Assembly: GCF_000027005.1 (NCBI RefSeq)
Contig: NC_012964.1
Coordinates: forward strand, 1,736,001-1,800,000
DNA length: 64,000 nucleotides
From: Komagataella phaffii GS115
Taxonomy: Eukaryota; Ascomycota; Pichiomycetes; Pichiales; Pichiaceae
Reading direction: 5' to 3'
Positions 38,108 to 47,904 of this stretch are shown here, piece after piece (the first letter of the stretch is position 1; each line of letters begins with the position of its first letter). Below the pieces are notes generated by a model, which saw nothing but the letters and a program-made list of their open reading frames with translations, did not search any database and had not been told where the DNA came from. The translations under genes and the position numbers were made by a program.

Positions 38108-38113
38108 ACGCGT
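38108..38113. promoter_or_regulatory. ACGCGT box upstream of the coiled-coil gene
   Basis: Perfect ACGCGT 36 bp before the ATG at 38072. Close proximity to the start makes either an MBF site or a chance leader sequence possible. Confidence 0.3.
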
Positions 38114-38170
38114 TTCTCTTTTGTCAATAGAGAGAAAATGAAACTGCATAAACAGTTGATCACGTTCGAT

Positions 38171-38180
38171 GTCATGTGAC
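38171..38180. promoter_or_regulatory. GTCATGTGAC E-box-like decamer between the coiled-coil gene and ABP1
   Basis: Third copy in this window of the ten-base word found at 810-819 and 30643-30652, again between divergent genes. Confidence 0.4.
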
Positions 38181-38265
38181 CAACTCTAATGTCGTTCAAG
38201 CACCACATCATCACTCTTTCATTCCGATCAAAACTGACCATTACTAAAACCGATAAACACTGATA

Positions 38266-39909
38266 ATGGAGAGACTAGACGTTGCTGCCCATTCCAAAAA
38301 GATCCAAGAGTATTATGACAAAGTTGTCCTTTCCAAAGACAACGTAACATATGCTGTTTTTACGTCGGAGAAAGCTACCCTGGTCCCCTCCACACTGGGT
38401 GATGGGGATATCACCGATTTTTTGCAGGAGTTTGAAGAGGGTAAGGTCCAATATGGGCTTGCCAAGGTCAATCCTCCTGGATCAGATGTGTACAAGTTGG
38501 TTTTACTGGGTTGGTGTCCAGATACAGCACCCTTCAAATCTCGTTCCTCGTTTGGTGCCAATTTTGGGGAGGTTGCAAAGATCATGCGTGGTTACCACGT
38601 TCAGATCACTGCCAGGGACTCTGATGATTTGGACGTCAAGGACATTTTAAAGACAGTTTCTGATGCTGCCGGTGCCAGATACTCCATCCAGTACACCTCC
38701 GGTAAGTCCTCAAACCCAAAGCCTAAGCCTCAATCGTTCAGAAAACCCGAGGAGGCCTCATCGGTGGTAAAGCCTAAAATTGCCCCTTCTATTCCCAAAA
38801 AGGCACCTGTCGTACCTTCTAAGAAAACACCGTCATCTTCAACCAATGATGAGGATGAGGACGATTGGGATGGAGAAAAAGAAGTTGAGGTAAGGGACTT
38901 TACTGAGAAACCATTGGAGAAGCCTGTTTCTTCATACAAACCTCACCCCAAGGTCGATCTCGATGCGATAAGAAAAGAGGGAAATAGAGAAGCACCGCTG
39001 TTAGTAAAGGAGCCCATCTCTGTGGTTAAGACTAAATCCGCTCCTTTCAAACCGGCACCTCCTGTGAAGACCCCTGTTTTTGGCACAAAAGCTCCCATAA
39101 TCAGCGGTTTGCCTAAAAAGTCTGACAATGTAATTGGAGGATTATCTCGTAACTTTGGTGCTGAAAATGGGAAGACCCCTGCTCAACTGTGGGCTGAGAA
39201 GAAGGGAAAGTTTAAGAAAGCTGACTCTCCAGAGGAAGACGTCATAACTCAACTAAAGTCTTCCTCATTGGAAGATGAGCCTGATGCACCTAAGAGAGAG
39301 GAGGAGTCCGAACCAGAACCAGAACCAGAACCAGAATTTGAGTATGAGCAAGAGCAAGAGTCGGAACCAGAACCTGAAGCAGAGCAAGAGCCAGAACCAG
39401 AATCAGAGCCAGCACCAGAACTGGAGCCAGAGCAAGAACCGGAACCAGAATCAGAGCCTGAGTTAGAGCAAGAGCCCGAGGTTGAAAGTACGAAGACGCC
39501 CTCCACTACTCAAGCCACGGCTTTATACGACTATACTGCAGAAGAAGATAACGAAATTTCTATTACTGAAGGTGAGCTGATTGTTGAAATTGAAAAAGTT
39601 GATGAAGAATGGTGGATTGGTGTCAATTCCAAGGGAGAGAAAGGTCTCTTTGTAGCCAGCTATGTCAAAGAGGTATCCGTTGTACCATCCAACAAAAAAC
39701 CTGTTCCTCCCCCTCCTGCTCCACGATCTCAGTCACCAAAACGTAAGATAGTGGTAGCTGAGTACGATTATGATGCTGCCGAAGACAATGAATTGACTTT
39801 CAAGGAAGGTGACAAGATAGAAGTCCTTGACCAGCCTGACGATGACTGGTGGCTGGGCCAAGTAGGCGGGCAAAAAGGGTTGTTTCCTTCTAATTATGTC
39901 TCCGCTTGA
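38266..39909 (+). CDS. ABP1: Actin-binding protein Abp1 with two SH3 domains
   Basis: A 547-residue cortical actin patch protein that links actin to endocytic regulators and activates Arp2/3. An ADF-homology domain spans 1-140 ([45 protein letters not shown]). The centre has [19 protein letters not shown] acidic DW motifs and [15 protein letters not shown], typical of Abp1. A Glu/Pro-rich repeat follows at about 345-405. Two SH3 domains close the protein, at about 417-470 ([14 protein letters not shown]) and 495-547 ([14 protein letters not shown]). S. cerevisiae Abp1 has a single SH3. The stop codon overlaps the 3' end of LPL1. Confidence 0.95.
   Translation: MERLDVAAHSKKIQEYYDKVVLSKDNVTYAVFTSEKATLVPSTLGDGDITDFLQEFEEGKVQYGLAKVNPPGSDVYKLVLLGWCPDTAPFKSRSSFGANFGEVAKIMRGYHVQITARDSDDLDVKDILKTVSDAAGARYSIQYTSGKSSNPKPKPQSFRKPEEASSVVKPKIAPSIPKKAPVVPSKKTPSSSTNDEDEDDWDGEKEVEVRDFTEKPLEKPVSSYKPHPKVDLDAIRKEGNREAPLLVKEPISVVKTKSAPFKPAPPVKTPVFGTKAPIISGLPKKSDNVIGGLSRNFGAENGKTPAQLWAEKKGKFKKADSPEEDVITQLKSSSLEDEPDAPKREEESEPEPEPEPEFEYEQEQESEPEPEAEQEPEPESEPAPELEPEQEPEPESEPELEQEPEVESTKTPSTTQATALYDYTAEEDNEISITEGELIVEIEKVDEEWWIGVNSKGEKGLFVASYVKEVSVVPSNKKPVPPPPAPRSQSPKRKIVVAEYDYDAAEDNELTFKEGDKIEVLDQPDDDWWLGQVGGQKGLFPSNYVSA
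39300..39485 (+). repeat. ABP1: Degenerate GAGCC/CCAGAA repeat encoding a Glu-Pro-rich linker
   Basis: Imperfect hexanucleotide units (GAACCA, GAGCCA, GAGCAA and variants) encode tandem E-P, E-Q and S-E dipeptides within ABP1. It probably forms an extended spacer between the actin-binding half and the SH3 domains. Confidence 0.85.
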
Positions 39910-41522
39910 GTTGTATCTAAGTAATCCTTCACAAGTGAAACCCAAAAGTATACTGTAGCAGTCCCACGGGGATTAGTCTTGACACCCCTTCTAGCAATAA
40001 TTCCACCATGCGAATTGAATGTGTCTATATAAACGGGAATTTTGATCCAATCTAGTTGGTTGAGGTGGTAATGTATTGTTTTCCTGTCTTCGTCAAATGG
40101 AATTTCAAACTCTTCAGTGAACAGTGGAACTTCTGAATCTCCATTGAAGTGTTCGTTGACGTACTGGATGGCTTTGGCAAAATCTCTAAAATTAAATCTT
40201 ACAACATCATTGTTGTGTATAGAATTTGACGATTGAACTTTAACCGGGTTCTCTAAAAGGGGGGAACCTGAACTTTGACCATAATCAGACTCGGATTCAG
40301 ATTGGGCTTCAGATTCGCCGTCAGATTCGGCGTTGAAGTCATTCAAATCCAAGTTATCACTACGAGCTTCGCCAAGCTTTTTATCTAATTGTAGAGTATC
40401 TTCCAGTATCGTTCCAACCATCTCAGAAATATGATTTTCTCTTCCTTCTGACTGGTGCATTTTCTGGTGGTCCTTCAAGCTTTTGTGATGCTTTGAATGC
40501 ATGTGATCCGAGTTTCCATACAATACACTTCGAATCTTACTCCAAACTGTTTCTAAGTTATTGGAAGACAGCTGAAACCGAAGCCGTACGTAGCTTTGCA
40601 AAGTTCCAAAACACGTCGCAATAAAAACAACAGGAATCCAAAATGGTAGAATTACCATTATTACCATTAAAATAGCAGAGTATTGGATGACAGTCTCCAA
40701 GGTGTAGCCCTTTTTCAGCTCTTCAACCCGATACGAGTTTTGCAAATCTACTAATCTGGGTGCGGTAGGTTTATGAGAACCAATAGATACATGAGGCGTA
40801 TCGTCAACGTATTTTAACTTGATTCCGCTCCACTTGCTAAATGGCGTAAACGTGGTAATATAGGAGGTATAGAATGCCACTGTCCTATCATTTCGTATGT
40901 TGGCAAGTAAAATTTTCTTCTGGAAAAGGTCCAATCCCTTGTAGTAAACATCCTCGGGATCAGCTAATTGGAGTAGCATATCAGAGTTATGCAGGAATAG
41001 GTCTCTTCCCGTCTGACCCAATACCGTGGAACCTAAAAAGTTTGCGGTGGATGATTTGATTGAACTATCCCAAAAACGAACGCCCATGTGTGGAGTGGCG
41101 AATGTTGTGAAAATCACTGGTTCTATCTTGTCAAATACTCCGAGTCGATATAACTCTCCGATACAGTAACGGGCAATCAAACCTCCCAAGGAGTAACCAA
41201 CAAAACTTATTTTAGTGACTTTGATATCCTGCTCAGACAGCAATTCGATTTCTGAAAACAACGCCTCGATTACCTTGTTCCCACAGACCTCTATCCCATC
41301 ATATGTCTTAAAGAAAGCGAAGTTGGAAGGTCTGAGAACGTGATAAGAGTCATCATCAAACGCATCTTTGATGGCCTGTTCAATTACTTGCAAATGATTG
41401 GGACCACCCCAAAGCCCATGAACTAACGCAAACAGATGAGTTTCAGACATAGCTTGTGTTTGGTTGGTGTTGGCGGAACAGTACGGGTTTGTGCCCCATA
41501 TATACATCGCTTTTCTTGACAT
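39894..41522 (-). CDS. LPL1: Lipid-droplet phospholipase Lpl1-like (DUF676 alpha/beta hydrolase)
   Basis: A 542-residue serine hydrolase. The N-terminal 290 residues form the DUF676 lipase domain: [15 protein letters not shown], the nucleophile elbow [25 protein letters not shown] and a late [13 protein letters not shown] containing the probable catalytic His. A hydrophobic segment at about 300-325 could anchor it in membrane or lipid droplets. The second half is charged and variable. In S. cerevisiae Lpl1 is a lipid-droplet phospholipase, with Rog1 as a relative. Met25 (ATG 41450, [15 protein letters not shown]) is an equally likely start. The last 16 bp overlap the ABP1 coding end. Confidence 0.82.
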   Translation of the reverse strand: MSRKAMYIWGTNPYCSANTNQTQAMSETHLFALVHGLWGGPNHLQVIEQAIKDAFDDDSYHVLRPSNFAFFKTYDGIEVCGNKVIEALFSEIELLSEQDIKVTKISFVGYSLGGLIARYCIGELYRLGVFDKIEPVIFTTFATPHMGVRFWDSSIKSSTANFLGSTVLGQTGRDLFLHNSDMLLQLADPEDVYYKGLDLFQKKILLANIRNDRTVAFYTSYITTFTPFSKWSGIKLKYVDDTPHVSIGSHKPTAPRLVDLQNSYRVEELKKGYTLETVIQYSAILMVIMVILPFWIPVVFIATCFGTLQSYVRLRFQLSSNNLETVWSKIRSVLYGNSDHMHSKHHKSLKDHQKMHQSEGRENHISEMVGTILEDTLQLDKKLGEARSDNLDLNDFNAESDGESEAQSESESDYGQSSGSPLLENPVKVQSSNSIHNNDVVRFNFRDFAKAIQYVNEHFNGDSEVPLFTEEFEIPFDEDRKTIHYHLNQLDWIKIPVYIDTFNSHGGIIARRGVKTNPRGTATVYFWVSLVKDYLDTTQAET

Positions 41523-41773
41523 GTGATAACTAATCTCGAAAATATAAAGTTAACTATTTATGGCTGTGACTTGTGGACAAAAGAAAAGAGGAGATGAAAA
41601 ATTCAGATGAGGTGAATAGAGTTTGGATGAGTCGTTGAATGTGTCATTCTCTTGAAAAAAAGTGAATCAGCCATAATAAGCGGTGAAAAAAAAACAGTTT
41701 TGGGGCGTCTTTACTTCAACTTTTGATGTCAGATCCTCTCGTATATGAAATTACTTTTCTTTCTCCTCTAGTT

Positions 41774-43087
41774 CTATTCTGCAAATAAATAGCTCTGGAC
41801 GTTTTCTTCTTGTACACCCTCAGACTCTTCTTCTAAATCTAACCAAGTGACAGAGTCGAACGCAGGATTTTTCTTAGTTGTCTGGATAATATCGTCGATG
41901 GCACTTCTTACTACTAAGAGACAAATAGCATCAAACCCACCAGCACCAGGAACTACGCCCCCAAAGACTCCAGGAATATCGGAGCACTCATTTAGTAACT
42001 GAGTTTGGGAAGGCGGTTCGATGTCAGCACCAGTTTTCTCACCCATTATCCGTAATTGCTTTCTAATATGTTGAAATGAATTGATCACGTTCAAGAGAGG
42101 TTTGGATTCCAAAAAATTCCTGGAGTTATTATTCAACTTTGTAATGCTATTCGCAGAATGCAAAGACATGAAATGCAGCAGATCAGTATAGTTTGAACTT
42201 GTAGCTAGTTGATTTAAGCTTTCAATCAATGACATATTGGCTTCATCAAGTTTCTTCCACAACTCGTAAGATTCCTCTGGTTTATCTCGTCGCCATTGCA
42301 AAACTTTGGAAACCAACTTGGGAGTTTCTGAGCCACCCATGACATCACCCATCAACAATTTTATGCCTCCAGGGAGAGCACATTTTTCAGCCACCATTCT
42401 CCAGTCTTGAAGAACAACATCTTTTATTTGATGCTGTTCAAAAGCAACGCCATCGATTAGCATTGGATCAAACCTTCTGTAGACAATGGACCCAAAAGTA
42501 GCTGAAGCAACATCAAATCCGGAACCAATTTTTCCTTGTGCTTTACAATGGGCTATCTGGGCCAAGTTATGAATTGTTTTAAGATCTGTCATTGATTCTA
42601 GATCAATTTTGGAGAATTCTGCCAACAAAGCAGTGGTCAGGACCGTCACCAAACCAGCACTTGAACCTAATCCTGTCTTGGGAACCTTAGAAATATCTTT
42701 TTCATGGAAAAGAAACTTTCTTCCGTTTCTGCTGAATCTTACGACTGTGTCTTCCTGAGAATGATATTCAGGATCAGAGTAAATGGTAATATTAATGCAA
42801 TGAAAAGTTGAAGGGCTCAGAAATGCAAACACCGCCTCCATGGTACTTTCAATAAATGGATTTCTTTTGCCTAAAGAGCTCAAAACTCCATCCTTATAAG
42901 TATAGGACCATTTTCCTTCGAATTGTGGAGATTGTACGAAAATGGTATTTGTTGGCCCAGTGGAATCTGAATCTATTGTAGCTCCCATTCTAGCAGACAA
43001 AGCGATCACAAACGAACTGTAGTTGGCATCAAGAACAAGGTAGCCACCAGCCAACAGGGCTTTGCTCGGAGCGCTGAAAGCTTTCAT
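41774..43087 (-). CDS. ERG8: Phosphomevalonate kinase Erg8
   Basis: A 437-residue GHMP kinase of the mevalonate pathway that makes mevalonate diphosphate for sterol and isoprenoid synthesis. I start at ATG 43087, giving MKAFSAPSKALLAGGYLVLD, the standard N-terminus; the longer frame begins at TTG. The ATP loop is KTGLGSSAGLVTVLTTALL at about residues 137-155. QGKIGSGFDVASATFGSIVYRR and the C-terminal PGVFGGVVPGAGGFDAICLL are also present. Length is close to S. cerevisiae Erg8 (451). Confidence 0.96.
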   Translation of the reverse strand: MKAFSAPSKALLAGGYLVLDANYSSFVIALSARMGATIDSDSTGPTNTIFVQSPQFEGKWSYTYKDGVLSSLGKRNPFIESTMEAVFAFLSPSTFHCINITIYSDPEYHSQEDTVVRFSRNGRKFLFHEKDISKVPKTGLGSSAGLVTVLTTALLAEFSKIDLESMTDLKTIHNLAQIAHCKAQGKIGSGFDVASATFGSIVYRRFDPMLIDGVAFEQHQIKDVVLQDWRMVAEKCALPGGIKLLMGDVMGGSETPKLVSKVLQWRRDKPEESYELWKKLDEANMSLIESLNQLATSSNYTDLLHFMSLHSANSITKLNNNSRNFLESKPLLNVINSFQHIRKQLRIMGEKTGADIEPPSQTQLLNECSDIPGVFGGVVPGAGGFDAICLLVVRSAIDDIIQTTKKNPAFDSVTWLDLEEESEGVQEENVQSYLFAE

Positions 43088-43271
43088 TAATGCTTCTTTC
43101 AAGGATTGACAACTTAGTACCGGATGGACACTTCACGACTAGTTTTCCCGAACCTAGAGTTGTATCTTGATCTGTCCACCGACCGTTGTGAGCGCGAAGC
43201 ACACAAATATCGGCTGGTGCTTAACTTTCGTGAACAGTAAACTCCCCGGATTCTCTGCTTCCATAATCATC

Positions 43272-44567
43272 ATGTCACAAGAAGAATTGTGGAAACAGAC
43301 CAAGATAATTGGAATCATTGGCCTTGGTGACATGGGAATGATGTACGCAAGGAGGTTCACTGAAGCAGGGTGGAAGGTGATCGGATGTGATAGAGAAGAG
43401 AATTACCCTAAGCTTAAAGAGGAGATTAAAGACTTTCAGATAGTACAAAATGGCCATTATGTTTCAAGAATCAGTGACTATATCATATATTCAGTCGAGG
43501 CTGAGCACATTGACAAGATAGTAGCAATGTATGGCCCGTCTACCAAATTGAACGCCATTGTCGGCGGCCAGACATCTTGCAAGTATCAAGAGATTCGAAG
43601 TTTTGAGCGTCACTTACCACCTGATGTGGAGATAATCAGTGTACATTCGTTGCATGGACCAAAAGTTGATACTACTGGCCAACCACTGGTAATCATTCAA
43701 CACCGCTCTAGCGATGAGAGTCAACAATTTGTTAACCTGTTGATGTCTTGCTTAAAATCCAAGCTTGTGTATCTTACTTGCGAGGAACACGATAAGATAA
43801 CTGCGGACACACAAGCAGTTACCCATGCCGCTTTTCTCAGTATGGGTGTAGCATGGCATGCTAGTAATCAATATCCCTGGGAGGTTCCAAAATGGATAGG
43901 CGGTATTGAGAATGCTAAAATTAATATCTCCCTAAGAATCTACTCTAATAAGTGGCATGTGTATGCTGGATTGGCTATCACCAACCCCTCAGCTCACGCT
44001 CAGATATTGAGATATGCCACATCATGCTCTGATCTCTTCACACTCATGATCCAAGGAAAAGATAAGGAGCTTCGAGAGAGGATATACACGGCTAAACAAA
44101 AGGTGTTTGGACACCTGGGAGAGAAGCACCAGCTCCTATTAGACGATAACATACTTCAGCAATTTTCATTGAGCAAGGAGCCTCCAGAAGGCAAGCAACC
44201 CAATTCACACTTATCTCTTCTGGCGATTGTGGATAGTTGGAGCATGCTCAACATAGTTCCTTATGACCACATGATCTGCTCCACGCCAGTGTTTCGAACA
44301 TTTTTGGGAGTTACTGAGTACCTATTTTGTACTCCAAATCTACTAGATGAGGCTTTGGATTGTGCTATAACCAATACAGAATTCCGTCATGATGACTTGG
44401 AGTTTATTATTGCTGCTAGAAACTGGTCGCAGATCGTCTCCAATGGAGATTTTAGCGGATATAAGAGAGAATTTGAAAAGACTCAGGAATTTTTCAAGCC
44501 AATGTTACCTGAAGCCAATCGTTTGGGCAATGAAATGGCCAAGAAGATTCTAGAGAGAGCCCAATAG
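43272..44567 (+). CDS. TYR1: Prephenate dehydrogenase Tyr1
   Basis: A 431-residue NADP-dependent enzyme converting prephenate to 4-hydroxyphenylpyruvate in tyrosine synthesis. I use ATG 43272 ([22 protein letters not shown]), since the upstream frame begins at TTG and is unlike the family. The dinucleotide-binding GLGDMG lies at residues 17-22. Family blocks include [55 protein letters not shown] and the C-terminal [19 protein letters not shown]1 follows on the same strand, and the same order, with one small gene between, is recalled from S. cerevisiae. Confidence 0.97.
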   Translation: MSQEELWKQTKIIGIIGLGDMGMMYARRFTEAGWKVIGCDREENYPKLKEEIKDFQIVQNGHYVSRISDYIIYSVEAEHIDKIVAMYGPSTKLNAIVGGQTSCKYQEIRSFERHLPPDVEIISVHSLHGPKVDTTGQPLVIIQHRSSDESQQFVNLLMSCLKSKLVYLTCEEHDKITADTQAVTHAAFLSMGVAWHASNQYPWEVPKWIGGIENAKINISLRIYSNKWHVYAGLAITNPSAHAQILRYATSCSDLFTLMIQGKDKELRERIYTAKQKVFGHLGEKHQLLLDDNILQQFSLSKEPPEGKQPNSHLSLLAIVDSWSMLNIVPYDHMICSTPVFRTFLGVTEYLFCTPNLLDEALDCAITNTEFRHDDLEFIIAARNWSQIVSNGDFSGYKREFEKTQEFFKPMLPEANRLGNEMAKKILERAQ

Positions 44568-44622
44568 AGAAATGGCTTTTTGATCTCTTTCTTGGACAGA
44601 GCACAATTTTTTTTGACTTTTG

Positions 44623-44635
44623 CCCCCCCCCCCCC
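44623..44635 (+). repeat. 13-base poly-C tract upstream of ARL1
   Basis: Thirteen consecutive C residues about 140 bp before the ARL1 start, following a T-rich stretch. G/C homopolymers this long are rare in this AT-rich genome, and the true length may be uncertain. Confidence 0.9.
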
Positions 44636-44773
44636 ATGTTCTACCACCCCCGCCCAGGTAGATTACCTTCGAGAAAGATAATATTTTGTCTCATCTTTTC
44701 GCTGGCATCTCCAGTTATACTACAACTCAACCTACTTCACTTCATTGATCATCTTCAATCAATTCTCCACGAA

Positions 44774-45325
44774 ATGGGAAACGTGTTCAGTGGCATTTTT
44801 GGAAAGCTCTGGGGTGTCAATAAGGAGATTCGAATTCTTTTATTGGGATTGGATGGTGCTGGAAAGACAACTATTCTTTACATGTTGCAAATGGGGGAAG
44901 TAATAAAAACAAAACCTACTATTGGCTTCAATGTAGAAACACTAAAATATAAAAATATATCGATCAATATGTGGGATTTAGGAGGTCAAACCAGTATTAG
45001 ACCTTACTGGAGATGTTACTATGCGGACACAGCGGCTGTTATTTTCGTGGTTGATTCCACCGACAAAGAGAGATTAGAAACAGCTAGGGATGAACTACAT
45101 ACAATGCTGAAGGAAGAAGAACTTTCTGACAGCGCCCTATTAGTTTTTGCAAATAAACAAGATCAAGCTGGTGCTCTAGGAGCCTCGGAAGTCTCCAAAG
45201 CTTTGAATTTGGTTGCATTGAAAGATCGAAGTTGGAGTATCGTGGCAAGTAGTGCGATCAAGGGTGAAGGTTTGACCGAAGGTTTAGACTGGCTGATAGA
45301 TGTCATAAAGGAGGAGCAGATGTAG
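44774..45325 (+). CDS. ARL1: Arf-like GTPase Arl1
   Basis: A 183-residue trans-Golgi GTPase that recruits GRIP-domain tethers and vesicle factors. The ATG at 44774 gives the myristoylatable start [13 protein letters not shown]; the frame extends upstream to 44636 but that part is leader sequence. The P-loop GLDGAGKT is at residues 25-32, then the interswitch WDLGGQ, NKQD and a final helix. The length is identical to that of S. cerevisiae Arl1. Confidence 0.97.
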   Translation: MGNVFSGIFGKLWGVNKEIRILLLGLDGAGKTTILYMLQMGEVIKTKPTIGFNVETLKYKNISINMWDLGGQTSIRPYWRCYYADTAAVIFVVDSTDKERLETARDELHTMLKEEELSDSALLVFANKQDQAGALGASEVSKALNLVALKDRSWSIVASSAIKGEGLTEGLDWLIDVIKEEQM

Positions 45326-45554
45326 AGTATATATGAAACGGTATGTTATAAAAGATTTATTAATTGCCCGTCTCGAGTAGTTTTATGTAGATGGTTCTTT
45401 CGGAGCATGGATCAACTAAATAGCCCTTCCTACATGCTCGCGATTATATCCACACGCTCCCACCAGCCTTCGGTAGATCGTTCCCTACCAGTCACTTGTT
45501 GATCATCGGTTGCTCTCTACTTTAGTTCTGCTATTCAAATCGTTCATTCCACAA

Positions 45555-47671
45555 ATGAACCGACTAAGAATTTCGTTAAATCCTTCAAGGAATGCGTTCA
45601 GGCGATTTGGATTGATTTTGGGTAGCTCAACAGCGTTGGTTTACTACTCCAATCAACATTACAAAAATGATTCTCCATTATACAAAGGTCTCTTCAAAAA
45701 CGATCAGTTGCTATCAAATAGGCACCTATTGAAGGCAGACAAGGATTCTGACACTCTTGAAAGAGGATTGTTTGACGCTTCTATGAAAGAACTTGAAGAG
45801 CAGAACCGTAAAGTTAGAGCGCAACAGATGAAGCGTTTTGGGTGGTTAACCAAGCTTAAGTTTTTTCTGGTGGATTACGTTTGGGAACCGTTGGTTACTG
45901 TGGGACGACTAATAGAACTGACCATTCTTTTTTCTCCTATTCTTTTGTTAAGGCCAATTGTTTGGTTTGGGCATCGACGACATGATCGTAGCAATGAAAA
46001 ATCCGGAGCAATCTTATGGTACAAGTATATCAAGTTTTCAGCCGAACTCGCAGGTCCTTCTTTTATCAAATTAGGACAATGGGCAGCATCTAGGACAGAT
46101 ATATTCCCTGAGGAACTATGTAATGAATTAGGAAAGTTGCATGCTAATGCCCGTCCTCACCCACTTCATCAGACAAAGCGTATTTTAGAGAAAACTTTTG
46201 GGCTTCCATTTGATCACATTTTTGACCACTTTGACGAGGTCCCTTTGGGCTGTGGAGCTATAGCACAAGTGTATCGTGGGAAGCTTAACTCTCAAGTTTT
46301 GGAAGATAACAAGGTGACCGAAGACGAACAGTATTTTGAGTTAAGTACAACCGACAGCAAAGGATTAAGGTCAGCAACCAGCTTTGAAAACCATCACCCA
46401 ACTAATCCATGGGTCGCCGTTAAGGTGATACATCCAGGCGTAGAAATGAAAGTACACCGAGATCTAAAAATTATGAACGTTTTTGCAAACATTATCAACT
46501 ATATGCCTACAATGGAGTGGTTAAGTTTACCCGATGAGGTTGAACAATTTTCCATACTGATGCGTATCCAGTTAGATCTGCGCATAGAAGGGATAAATCT
46601 GAAATACTTCCAAGCAAAGTTTGCTGGTAGAGAAAGCGTCAAGTTCCCGAACTCGTATATGAAGTTCAGTGGGAGAGAAGTTCTAGTAGAGGAGTATATG
46701 CAAGGTGTATCCATGCAGAAATTGCTGAAATGTAAGTCCACTTTTGGAAAAGGCATCACCAAAGAGACTAGTGACAAGCTTCTTGATGCCTTTTTACAAA
46801 TGCTGATCTTGGATAACTTTGTTCATGCTGACCTTCATCCAGGGAACATAATGGTGAGATTCTACCAGGCTGGCGAGCATCAGATTCATCCAAAAAAATA
46901 CTCAACGGAGGAGGAAATTGATCAACTTTCTGTACAGCTGAACAAACTATCAATACCAGAGCTTGAAGACCGATTAGAGACGCTCCATAAAGAGGGTTAT
47001 CATCCCGAAGTTTGCTTCATTGATACAGGATTGGTAACAGAACTTAATGAAACAGATAGAATAAATTTCATTGAACTATTTAATGCCCTCAGCGAATTCG
47101 ATGGATACAAGGCCGGCGAACTGATGATTGAACGATCACGAACCCCAGAAACTGCAATAAATAAAGAAATATTTGCTCTCAAAGTTGAAAAGTTGGTAGA
47201 CAGAATACGAGAACGAACTTTCACATTAGGTAGTGTATCAATTGGGGACTTGCTGGACCAAGTCCTCGGCATGGTACGACAACATCATGTTAGAATGGAA
47301 GGAGATTTTGTCACCGTTATTGTGGCAATTCTTTTACTTGAAGGAATTGGAAGACAGTTGGATCCAGAACTTGATCTATTTGCCAGGTATGTATATGGTT
47401 GGACCCTTGGATTTCCTACCTATTAGACTAACCCGTTAGCTCTCTACCAGTTCTAAGAAAACTAGGTTTCAAAGATGGTAAAATGATACTTAAGAACAAG
47501 AACACGGTATCTATGGTTAAAGTCTGGCTAGTCTTTGAAGTGCGACAGTTTATACACGCTTCGGTTCAAGATGTAAGTACAAAATTATTCCCGAAAAAAG
47601 TTGACCCTGTTACTAACGATAATAAGATCTACAACCTTGTTAAATCTGACGGATTATCTCCCAACTATTAG
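45555..47671 (+). CDS. CQD1: Mitochondrial UbiB/ADCK-family protein, Cqd1-like (one intron)
   Basis: A 687-residue atypical kinase-like protein; the S. cerevisiae relative (YPL109C, Cqd1) affects coenzyme Q distribution from the mitochondrial inner membrane. The coding sequence is join(45555..47386, 47440..47671). ATG 45555 gives a basic presequence (MNRLRISLNPSRNAFRRFG). Hydrophobic segments follow near 28-45 and 115-140. UbiB hallmarks: FIKLGQWAASRTD (KxGQ), AVKVIHPG, HADLHPGNI and CFIDTGL. A charged insert of about 50 residues lies between the last two. The 3' exon supplies a coherent end (SLPVLRKLGFKDGKMIL, ending LSPNY). GDE1 follows on the same strand, as recalled for S. cerevisiae. Confidence 0.85.
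47387..47439 (+). other. CQD1: Spliceosomal intron near the 3' end of CQD1
   Basis: 53 nt: donor GTATGT after CCAG, branch GACTAAC, acceptor CCGTTAG. Without splicing the frame stops inside the intron after RYVYGWTLGFPTY. Splicing joins LDLFA to SLPVLRKLGF in frame and adds 77 residues. Codons split 2+1 across the junction. Confidence 0.85.
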
Positions 47672-47811
47672 ACGGCAATTTAGCTAGACGAAGCAGTTAT
47701 TATAGATCATAGTAGATTACTCAAGATTAGCTCAGATCGGATCGCGGAGACACAACACATGCTAACGGCTACCGATTACGTAAGCGACATTATCCAGCCC
47801 CACATGCTTCT

Positions 47812-47817
47812 CACGTG
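47812..47817. promoter_or_regulatory. CACGTG site upstream of GDE1 (Pho4/Cbf1 type)
   Basis: Perfect CACGTG 88 bp before the GDE1 ATG, in the context CTCACGTGCTC. Pho4 binds CACGTG in phosphate-responsive promoters, and GDE1 releases phosphate-containing headgroups, so the match is meaningful though not proof. Confidence 0.45.
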
Positions 47818-47904
47818 CTCTTCTCTATGCAAGAATATAAACCCCAAACCCCAAGGCCTACCTTTCACAGAAGAAGCCACCACTAGGCACGTTTCCTATA
47901 CGGC

